A stretch of DNA of 64,000 bases from Entoloma clypeatum. Its lineage: Eukaryota > Basidiomycota > Agaricomycetes > Agaricales > Entolomataceae. Every line of letters starts with the position of its first letter. The stretch's first letter is position 1. The DNA is taken from contig OY751493.1 of NCBI GenBank assembly GCA_963565915.1, forward strand, positions 2,542,001 to 2,606,000. The letters run 5' to 3'. This document shows, piece after piece, positions 54,994 through 64,000 of the stretch. The notes under the pieces are model-generated. The model did no database searches. It was not told where the DNA came from and saw only the letters and a list, made by a program, of their open reading frames with translations. The position numbers were made by a program, and so were the translations under genes.

Positions 54994-56800
54994 TTACCAC
55001 ATAAACCGACCAACACCCTCTCGTGGCAAGTACAGAAATACTCCCATCGTCACTCCATTAATCACCGCGTACCACACCCCTTCCAACGCCAACGACCATC
55101 CCGGCACGCCTCCCACCTGCGACCTCAACAAAATATACGGTATCAGAAAATAACGTGGTTCGAGCAGGGGTGTGGGCAACAGAGTAGGGACGATGAACAC
55201 AGGCAAAATCAAGGTTTGAAACAAGGTTTGCTCGCGACCTGGGGGTCTTCCTTCAGCTGATTGAGCCCCATAAGACACACTGCTCACCAACACGCAAGAA
55301 CCACGCCCAAGCACAAGCGATGTATGCTGGAACTAGTAGGTACGGCACGGAGGGGTGGAATAGGTATATTCGACGCCATAGATAGAATGTGTAGTGGCGG
55401 TTGTCAGAGAGGAGGAAGGGGTGGTGAATGCTGAAATGTGATCGAACGTTAGCCTATGTTCGTCTGAAGGGCGGCAGCCACTGACGTGAAAAGTTTCACT
55501 GTTGATGACATGCATAACGATATAAGCACCGTTATTAAGGTACGCCTACGACAGAGGGGAGAGTGAGTAGGTGAAATGAGAACAAGGAAAAGCTATGCAC
55601 CTGCGACTCCCAAACATGCGATATTGCACATCCCGAACGAGACTCCCAGGACCACCGTGAGCACTCAGCAGAATAGGCCATCCAAACGCGGTTGCGAACC
55701 CAATAAAATAATACAACTGTGGTATGTGGAGTGAGGGTGTGTGATTGGCCTTGTCACCTGACGTTCGAACGTTGAAAGGGGTGAATTTGAAAAGAGTCCA
55801 GGTGTTGCGACCCACCCAACACGATGCCACCGTTCCAAATCACAAAAGCCCCAAAGACGGCCAGAACCAGCGTGTAGGGGACAAAGGTGGGGAGAATGTC
55901 CCACAGGATATAAGGAGTACTCGATACCGATCGCAGCAAATCACCTAAACGCGACATGAATCAACCTTTGCAATAGCCACGAACTCTTTGACACATACTC
56001 GGGTGCGCAGAAAGGGCAGGTGGATCGTGAAATTTCGGCGGAGACAGATTTCCCTTCGTCCCACGTCTATACCGCAAGTACATGAGCTGGCTCGACGCAT
56101 AGGCATAAAGGACCCAAACCACGTTGGTCTGGCGAAATGTGCAACTGGCGAGACCGAGCTGTTATATGAATCCCTTCAATCAGTGACTTTCCTTGAAGTT
56201 TCGAAAAGAACAACGCACCGCAGCGGCAAGCCAGTGCCGGTTCTGTGAAGCTGCAACCAGTGTCCACACCACGAGAACGAGACTTGGGACTTCAGTGTAG
56301 TATAGAAAGCCAAAAAACGACGCTACTGGGAATGCACTGAGGACGATTGATTCGAAAGTGGGAGATAAGATTGAGGGTGGTGCTCGTATCCGTTTGTGAT
56401 AGCAGAGAAGGTGGGTCAGGACGAGTGGAAGGGACAACAAGACCAATGCCGTCGTAAACCGAAGCATCGGGAGTGTGCATTTGAACATGAATATGCGTTT
56501 CATGAGGAGACTCATGACATATCTATAAAAGCTGGACAAGTTCCTCGAATAGGCCTTGTATATGACGAAGCTCACAGTCCAGGCGGGGTCGTTATCTTTG
56601 GATCCCATGTCGTAAAGTCTCCTCGACAGTAAGCTTGTGCTTGTGGGACATGAAACGGCTCATCCTGATCAAAGTCAAGGTAATTTTCATTCGTGTCCTA
56701 GGAGACTCACCATGTAGGGTTCAGTGACGATAGCATTGAATTGTTTCAGAATGGTTAGGGAGAGGGCGCAATATGCCAGATAGTGGATATTTGTAGCCAT
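54994..56800 (-). CDS. ALG10: Alpha-1,2-glucosyltransferase ALG10 (DIE2)
   Basis: ER-membrane enzyme that adds the last glucose to the dolichol-linked N-glycan precursor. ATG 56800 starts [20 protein letters not shown] and then [20 protein letters not shown] and [19 protein letters not shown], the DEPFH...QAQ.YC signature of the family. Later blocks include [50 protein letters not shown] and a final [20 protein letters not shown]. About a dozen hydrophobic segments. It ends GVGRFMW, TAA 54994-54996. Around nine introns. Confidence 0.9.
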
Positions 56801-56936
56801 CAGCACATTCGTTGGCACGTAGACCTGCAGCAGAGAAAGATAGAAGTGCGTGGCAAAGCAAGGTTGAGGTGGAAAACATTCGCTGGCAGACTGTATATAT
56901 CTGATAAGATTATGTACATAATTCCTTTACTCAATC

Positions 56937-58125
56937 TTAAGCCCATCTAGTCCAACGGGACGTTCAGCCTGAGGAGTAATACGTAGCCCATGGCGGCGTT
57001 CGCCAGACTCCTCATAATCGATGATAGCGGACTAAGGGTTGAAAGAATGAAGATGCAAGGCTGAATGGGATGTCGGACCTAGACATACATGAACAGTGAC
57101 TCTGTTGTCCCAGCTGACGACGGTATTAGGCTCCCACTTGACACGGGCTTGATTGTCAGCGCTCTTGTCAATGTGATCGAACAAGAAGTTGAGGATAGAT
57201 TCTAAAGGTAAAATTTGAAAGACTGTTGCGGGATCTGACCTGATTCCTCCCGCTTGAGACCGACGATGCGACGGGTAAACTGTTTGTTGACGTAGAGAGC
57301 CTCTTGACCAGTGACGGGATGTCTTCGGACGACGGGGTGAATGTTCTCAACAGGCTCACGGCGAACGATGCCGCTCCGTTGTCCGGCTCTAGAGTAAACT
57401 GCTTGCTCGAATCCAGAGTGGACGGCCTTCAAAGTTCGCAAGAAGGAGACAAAGGTGGGGGAAAGTTTGCTGAGGGTGGAAACTTGGGAGGCGAAAAGGG
57501 TGTCGCCTCCTGTGGTAGGTTGGGCGAGGAGGAAGAAAGTGGTGAGGCCAGGAGGTTGGAGTTCGTAGGAGACATGGTAGTGCCAAACTGTGGTGGTGAT
57601 ACGGTCGTCGAGTTCATAGTTGAAAGATGTGTCGGGGTCCCTTGTTCGATACGAGATGAGTATTCTGAAGAGCTGGTGAAAGCTCGATTACTTGTATACA
57701 AGATGGAACTCTGGGTAGCCTGGGGGATGGCTCGAAGTAGGGTGTATGTGCAAGCTGTTGGAGAAGCCGCTTGATTGTAGGAAGCACCTGAAAAATATCC
57801 CACTGACCGTCCAAAATAGCTGCCCCATTGTTTGTATGAATCGGGATGGCGATCGATGAAGTCCTTTTGGTGTTTGAAGACAAGCAGACCCCTGCGTGCG
57901 ACCTGGGCCCAAAGCTGTGTAAGAAGAAGGAACCGCTACCTCTAATGCGAGCTGGTCTCTGGCATTGTCGTCGAGATGGGCGAGATTGACGCCAGTGACC
58001 TGGGAGCCAAAAGCGGGGGTGAGATGGATGACAGTGGCGTTATCGAGGAAGGATCTTTGGTTTGGATGTGCGAGAGCTCGATGACTGTGGTGGAAGGGAG
58101 TGAGGGGTGGATGGGAGTAGGGCAT
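56937..58125 (-). CDS. TauD/TfdA-type 2-oxoglutarate dioxygenase with an altered iron site
   Basis: ATG 58125 starts MPYSHPPLTPFHHSHRALAH. Conserved blocks: TPAFGSQVTGVNLAHLDDNA, RRGLLVFKHQKDFID, QWGSYFGRLHIHPTSSHPPG. Next comes DDRITTTVWHYHVSYELQPP, where family members have W-H-x-D (usually WHSDVSYE). Here the aspartate that binds iron is histidine (codon at 57574-57576). The distal iron ligand His (NRVTVHSAI) and the 2-oxoglutarate Arg (RRHGLRITPQ) are kept. The last exon ends GLDGLKIE, TAA 56937-56939. Yeast Jlp1 of this family oxidises sulfonates, but the substrate cannot be assigned. Seven or so exons. It is head-to-head with the OPT gene (113 bp). Confidence 0.85.
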
Positions 58126-58238
58126 CCAAAAGGGGAAGAGATTAGATGAAGACAATAATGACAATAACGACTATTGTCTCCTTCTCCCCATAAAACCTGC
58201 CCAATGTCCCTACTCGCCCTCCACTCCCCCCTCCCCTC

Positions 58239-61080
58239 ATGGAACACAACCCTCTCCCCCCATACCGCCCACGTCATGTACCAGACGTTCCAGAGGACGT
58301 CGACTTCCTCATGGATCATCTCAACGACCCTAATCTCGACCTCATCACTGCCTACGCCGCCCGCTCCCAGCTAGAGCTCAAGCAGAAGCCCTCCAAACTG
58401 CTCTCCGAGATCGATACAGAGTCTCGTTACGAATCAGACCGCTACTCGACCTCCAGAGCCGACTCGCGGAACTCGGCCGCCATAGACTTTGAAGAGTGCG
58501 TTTATCCTTTATTATCTCAACCCCTCCTTGATCTCCTCATACCAGCGAGTCTCCCTATCCCGAAGTCCGCGCCGCAGTCTCTACCGTTGATGATCCTCTC
58601 ATGCCTGCCAACACCTTTCGAATGTCAGTCACATCCCCCTCATCTCCAGTCTTTGACTTGACGCATCTTCAGGTGGTTCCTCGGTATCTTCTTTGTCATT
58701 CTCGTCGCTGGCACAAATCAGCTTTTCTCCTTCCGATGTCAGCATTCACGATATCCTTTCTATCCCCTTCTTCTCACCCCCCCTCTAGATCCTTCCGTTT
58801 ACATATCCGGCGTCGTCGTCCAGTTGTTGTCCTTGCCTCTAGGCAAAGGCCTGGAAAAGCTCCTCCCCACAACCAGATTCAACACTTTCGGTCACATCTG
58901 GTCCTTCAACCCTGGCCCTTTTTCAGTAAAGGAGCATGTTTGCATAACCGTCATGGCTAGCGTCGTCGTCAACGGCGCCTATGCTACTGATGTAGTCCTC
59001 ACTCAGCGAATCTTTTATCGCCAGTCCGTCACCGTCGCCTACCAGGTCCTCCTCTCCCTTTCCACCCAAATAATCGGCTTCTCTCTCGCTGGTCTACTCC
59101 GTCAGTACGTGGTTTGGCCTGCCAGCATGATTTGGCCAGGTGCCCTTGTTAACTGTGCCCTCTTCAACACTCTTCATCAAAACTTCGGCAAGAGTGACCG
59201 CGGCCACATCCCTCGTGAACGCTTTTTCCTTATCGCACTCTTCTGCAGCTTTGTCTGGTACTGGGTACCTGGATATCTCTTCACCGCCCTGAGCGTCTTT
59301 AATTGGGCTTGCTGGATTGCACCCAACAACGTTGTCGTCAACGCCCTCTTTGGTACCAACAACGGCCTTGGCATGGGCATCTTCACATTTGACTGGTCCA
59401 TGATTGCGTATCTCGACAGCCCGTTGGTGACACCTGTCAGTCTATCATTCCCGCATTCATTTCCAGACAAATCTAACCTGTTCTGATCCCCAGTGGTGGT
59501 CTCAGCTGAATACTATAGTCTCGTTTGTCGTTGTCTTCTGGATGATCGCTCCCATCATCTACTGTTCGTTCATTTCATCTTTTTTTTACGCATCGTAAAC
59601 TCACCCCAGGACGCCCTCAGTCACCAACACCTGGAACAGCGCTTACTTCCCGATATCTTCCTTTGTCTCCTTTGACAACACAGGCAGTACCTACAACGCC
59701 TCCGCTATTGTGACTGCCGACGGTTTTTTCGATCAAGCAGCATACCAAGCCTATTCACCTCTTTTCATGTCTTCCACTTTGGCCATCGCCTATGGTGTCG
59801 GCTTTGCGGCTTTGATTTCTGTCGTCGTCCACACTCTCCGTATGTCGTCTCCTTCCGTTAACGTGGAACAGACAACTCATTTCCTTACCCCCCAAGTGTG
59901 GTTCCGTCGAGACATCGGCCGCAGATTTAGAGGTACACTAAAGGACGAGCGCGACGTTCATTCTCGGTTGATGTTGCAATACCACGAAGTCCCTTGGTAC
60001 TGGTACACCCTCGTATTTGGTATCTGCTTTATCTTCCTCATGGTCGCCATATCCGTTTTCCCCACTCAAGCGCCTGCCTGGGCCATCATCATAACACTGC
60101 TTCTCGCCACGATTCTTTCCCTCCCTGTGGCCATGTTACAGGCCATCACGAACCAACTCGTTCCAACGCAAATATTCCACGAGTTCGTCGCTGGTTACAT
60201 TCTACCGGGCCGTCCCATTGCCAATATGATCCTCAAGGCCACTGGCCACATGGCGACTACTCAAGCTGTAGCTATGGCTGGGAATTTCAAACTAGGTCAC
60301 TACATGAAGGTTCCTCCCCGCTTAATGTTCGTCGTCCAGTTGGTTGCGGCCACCATCGGCTGTCTCGTTGTCACCGGCGTCCAGATCTGGGCTCTGGACA
60401 ATATCGAGGATGTCTGCACAAGGGGTCAGAAAGATGGTTTCACCTGCCCTTCCAGCCGCACTTTTGCTACTTCATCTCTCGTCTGGGGTGGTATTGGACC
60501 GAAGCGTTTGTTCAGCCCCGGTTCTCCGTACGTATTTTGACCCGCCTTTTTTTCCCCAGTCCAATTCTAATGATTGAATGCAGTTATTCGGGTGTTCTCT
60601 GGTTTATTGGCATTGGGGGCCTTGCGCCAGTTCCGTTCTATTTTCTTGCCCGCCGCTACCCTCTTTCCTTCTGGCGATACATTAACATCCCCGTGTGCTT
60701 CTCGGGGCTAAGTGGGATGCCTCCTGCCACGGGCATAAACTTTGCATCATGGGCTATCACGGGCTTCATCTTCAACTATGTGATTCGCCGATTCCATTTC
60801 AGATGGTGGATGCGGTACAACTACATTCTATCTGCCGCACTTGATGCCGGCGTTGTTATCGCCTTGATCGTTCTCTTCTTCACCATACAATATCCCACTG
60901 ATGCCCAGATCACATGGTGGGGTAATACGTGAGTTCCTTCCCTCACCCTTTTCATTATTGTTGGGAACTGACGACGCATTTTGCGTTTGCAGTGTATGGC
61001 AAAATACAGCGGATGCAAACGGAGTTTCCTTCCTTACTATCCCCACCAACTCAATTATCGGACCACAGGCGTGGTCATAA
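58239..61080 (+). CDS. Oligopeptide transporter, OPT family
   Basis: Proton-coupled importer of small peptides or glutathione-like compounds. ATG 58239 gives MEHNPLPPYRPRHVPDVPED, a hydrophilic N-terminus. Exon joins yield MWFLGIFFVILVAGTNQLFS, the first membrane segment, then PLGKGLEKLLPTTRFNTFGH, and NPGPFSVKEHVCITVMAS, the family NPGPF(N/S)xKEH motif. KIPPR-type KVPPRLMFVVQLVAATIGC and SGMPPATGINFASWAITGFI are also typical. More than twelve membrane segments. The end is SIIGPQAWS, TAA 61078-61080. About eight introns. Confidence 0.94.
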
Positions 61081-61434
61081 CTGTTTCCACCAGACATACA
61101 TCCTGGAAACGACTGGCCTGCATTAGGCAGAGCCTCCGTCTGCTCTCGAATGGACATACAGTGTACCAAACCGGAACACCTTCAACTCATCCGCTCCTTA
61201 TTTTTGTGACTTATTTTACTGTGTCCAGGCGACCTTTTGATGATGACGACCGCAACGAAAAACACATCGTGTACACTAGAATGATTGCAATGACACGCCG
61301 AACATACTCATGCGGGAACGTAATATAGATACCCCAGCATGGCCATTGATACATTACTCGACTGTACGGTTACATCTGGCCAACTCTTGCTTACGGGTAA
61401 ACAATGAAATTCAATGAAAACGAACAACACAGAT
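61081..61434. other. Convergent spacer between OPT and PRP19
   Basis: A 354-bp gap between convergent stop codons, presumably the two 3' untranslated regions. I see no repeat, RNA gene or small ORF worth calling. Confidence 0.6.
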
Positions 61435-63057
61435 TTAAGCACTGCCACCCCAGATCCTGACCTCCCTGCCAGTAACACCCCATATCTCCATCCCTTGTTC
61501 GCCAAACGCCAAATCAGCCACTTCGCCTCCCTCTTCAAATCTGACCAGCTCGTCCCATGTCTTATGTGCAAATATCCGGGCGCCCAAGTTGCCAGCCACA
61601 CCAAGATATTGTGCACTGGCATCGTAGACAACTTTGTTCACCTTAAAGTCACCCCCCAATGAGATGGTACTTGTTAGCTTTTGCTTCCGCAAGTCCCAGA
61701 TGGAGACGGAAGAAGAAGAGTCTGGACTGGCCAGATGATATCCATTCTCTGAAAAGGAGAGGGTGTTGACCGTGAAGGGTGTGCATTCTGGCGGACTGAG
61801 TGAGGCGGCGATGGCACCAGTTCGTACATCGTAGATCTGGATCGTTGATTTGGGCGTACCGAGAGCGAGCAGAGTACCGTCTGGGTGGACGGAGAGCGAG
61901 GTGAAAGGTTCGTCAGACGGCAAGGAGCGGAAAATTTGGGTGAAATTGGTCAAATCGTGGAGAGAATAGGTTTTGTCAGTAGAGGAGAGTGCGAGAATGG
62001 TCGAAGTGGGATGAATAGCCAAGCCTGTGAGGTCTCCTTTGTGGTTCCTTAGGGTGCTCTTGGGAATGTACTCCTGTGATGCAGCATCATAAGACCATAT
62101 TTTCGCAATTTTATCTGCACCAGCGGAAATTAACAGGGTTGGATCACCGTCACGTTCACGGAACGCGACGTGGTTTATCCTTTTAGTATGGCCTTTAAGG
62201 GAAGCCAAAACCTTATCACTGCTCCGGTCATAAAGTTGAACAATTTTGTCGTTTCCTCCAGTCAAAAACTGAGAAGGACTCGTGTGCGACAAGGCCAGGG
62301 CGGCAATGCCGGCTGGGGAGGATGAGTGCAGCGACGGGATTGTGTGTTTGGCAGTAAAGGCTTTCACATCTGTTGCGCTGGAATACCCTGGAGGAGTTTT
62401 CCTCTTCTTGCGAGCGGCAGAAAGCCCCTGATGCGTTTCGTCAATCTGAGCAAGCGCTGCAGCCGGAAGACCCTCCTCAGGAGCAGTCTCTCCGTCCATT
62501 TCTACATCCTGAACACCAGCCGAAGGAGCTATTCCCATGGTAGCTTGTACATTGGCCAGTGCCCTGAGTAAATATGAATGAGTTTATGTGGATATTCCAT
62601 ATCTGCGAAAGCGCACTCTCGGGCTGCGTCACGTTCACGAATAAGACGTGCGACCACGCGACTAGCCGCGTCTTGAGCGTACAAAGCATAGCTCAACTCT
62701 TGGCGTGTCGAGTTGTATTGTTGTTTCAATGCAAAGGTTTCAAGGACAAGCGCATCCCATTCATTCTGCAAAGTATGCAGAAGGGCTGGTATTGATGTCT
62801 GGGTCGGTGGACGAGGCGCGGCTGTTGCGGGGTCTGGTGAGGATGTTAGCCGCTAGGATTCTGTTCGACATATTTATGGAGCACACACCGCCTTCGATGG
62901 TAATCAGGTCTGCCTCCTCTAGTTTGTCGCCGGTGATGGGATCCGTGCCGTTCTCGTTGATGTACTTGAGGATCAAACGACGCTCGTAGACTTTCTTTGA
63001 CTTGGTCGAGACGACCGGCTCCTGAGGAGGCTCGCCCGAAATTGCACAGAAAAACAT
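61435..63057 (-). CDS. PRP19: Pre-mRNA-processing factor 19 (U-box ubiquitin ligase)
   Basis: Core of the spliceosomal NineTeen complex and an E3 ligase. ATG 63057 opens [20 protein letters not shown], the U-box, with [20 protein letters not shown] and [16 protein letters not shown] coiled-coil follows ([20 protein letters not shown]). The C-terminal WD40 propeller starts near 62330, with blocks such as [33 protein letters not shown] and [18 protein letters not shown], and ends [12 protein letters not shown] 61435-61437. Three introns near the 5' end. It shares an 84-bp divergent spacer with SGT2. Confidence 0.95.
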
Positions 63058-63141
63058 GGTGAGGTTCAACCGTGTTGAATGTTTGGCCGTGTTTGGCCCC
63101 CGAGCTCAGCGCGAGGTTTCCCACAGTTTTCGTTCTCTAGC

Positions 63142-64000
63142 ATGTCTGAAAAGCAGCAGCGCCTCGTTTACGCGATAATCGATTTCCTCAACGATTCCAT
63201 TGGAGATGGCACCGTCAAGGCCGACGATAAAGAGGGCCTAGATGTTGCCAGTGCGTCCGACCTAGCCACTTTCTTTTGCGGGACCATCGTCTCAATTGCG
63301 CCTTGCAGTCCAGTGTATAGGAGAAGCATTCAATGTTGATCCCTCCAATCAGCAACAGGCGCAGCAGCTCAGCATCAAGCCTGCTACACTACAATCCGTC
63401 TTTGATGTCTTTATCAAGACCCGCGATAAAGTCGGTACTGGTACACAAGCCAGCCCTGCATCCTCGTCTGCGTCCTCGTTCAAAACCAACGTCCCGTCAC
63501 CTCAGGACAAGGCTGAGGCTGAGAAATCCAAAAAAATCGGGAACGCCCATATGTCCAATAAGAAGTATGATGATGCCATCGAATCCTACAACCAGGCCAT
63601 TACGCTTGATCCTGCCAACCCTATCTACTACTCCAACCGGGCTGCCGCCTATTCGAGCAAAGAAGACCATCTATCGGCTGTCGGTGATGCTGAAAAAGCT
63701 ATCTCAATTGACCCCAAATTTGCCAAGGCGTATCATAGACTTGGGTGTGTAAATTCATCCTTTTTTTACAGAAGCCATCTCAGGGTACAACCCTTCCAGC
63801 CACGCTCAATATTCGCTCGGCGACTTTCGAGCAGCTGCGAGTGCTTTTGAACGAGGACTTGAGATAGAGCCCGACAGCACTGGCCTGAAGTCCGGACTTG
63901 AAAATGCCCGCAAACAAATCGTGACTGATGCTGACGCCGTGCCCTCCGAAACTACATCCCCTTCCGCGGGAACGGGCTTAGGAGGGATGGCAGATATGCT
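63142..64000 (+). CDS. SGT2: SGT2/SGTA, tail-anchored-protein co-chaperone (3' partial)
   Basis: Hands tail-anchored proteins to the GET pathway and binds Hsp70/Hsp90. ATG 63142 starts MSEKQQRLVYAIIDFLNDSI, the N-terminal dimerisation domain, joined across an intron (63239-63308) to IQCIGEAFNVDPS. TPR repeats follow: AEKSKKIGNAHMSNKKYDDA, ESYNQAITLDPANPIYYSNR and SAVGDAEKAISIDPKFAKAY. After a second intron (63744 to about 63799): HAQYSLGDFRAAASAFERGL. The frame is still open at the window edge within a Gly/Met-rich stretch, so the Gln/Met-rich C-terminus is missing. Confidence 0.93.

Overview
The window looks like gene-dense nuclear DNA of a filamentous basidiomycete, probably an agaricomycete. 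Genes carry many short GT-AG introns of about 45-65 nt, intergenic gaps are mostly 50-300 bp, and the genes are ordinary eukaryotic ones: histone H3, a COP9 signalosome subunit, Mediator, NPL4, a GPI-anchored chitin deacetylase, and a KNL1/Spc105 with MELT-like motifs. I can support 33 protein genes, about one per 1.9 kb. The gene at the left edge lacks its 5' end and the gene at the right edge lacks its 3' end. I found no tRNA, rRNA, CRISPR array, intact transposon or virus-derived gene. Species cannot be fixed from the sequence alone. Exon joins were inferred by eye from reading frames and splice signals, so CDS coordinates span introns.

Layout. 1-8.4 kb: AIM18-like chalcone-isomerase-fold protein, histone H3 (after an 850-bp spacer holding an inverted repeat and two ACGCGT boxes), TIM21, V-ATPase subunit F, an Ecdysoneless/SGT1-type protein and AP-3 sigma. 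8.6-18.1 kb, all minus strand: MED6, a C2H2 transcription factor, MCM5, CSN6 and a STE20-family kinase. 18.2-31.1 kb: SRPK-type kinase, chitin deacetylase, SET/NAP histone chaperone, SAC1 phosphatase, U2 snRNP A', a TMEM205-like membrane protein, Rieske protein and COX19. 31.2-45 kb: CYS3/MetR-like bZIP factor, NPL4, a membrane-anchored Nudix protein, MTQ2 methyltransferase, tricalbin and UGO1. 45-64 kb: kinesin-6, KNL1/Spc105, an unrecognised serine/proline-rich coiled-coil protein, ALG10, a TauD-type dioxygenase, an OPT transporter, PRP19 and SGT2.

How the genes fit together. Several serve mitochondria (AIM18-like, TIM21, RIP1, COX19, UGO1). Others serve chromosome duplication and segregation (H3, MCM5, SET/NAP, kinesin-6, KNL1) or splicing (SRPK, LEA1, PRP19). 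Nine head-to-head pairs share spacers of 51-291 bp. The most notable are kinesin-6/KNL1, with cell-cycle-type ACGCG sites, STE20/SRPK, with a perfect 19-bp direct repeat touching a start codon, and SAC1/LEA1, with only 51 bp between start codons. No obvious new multigene system is present. The best leads are the TauD-type enzyme whose iron-binding HxD has become HxH, an apparent frameshift in the TMEM205-like gene, the STE20/SRPK repeat, the inverted repeat upstream of H3, and the lineage-specific coiled-coil protein beside KNL1.
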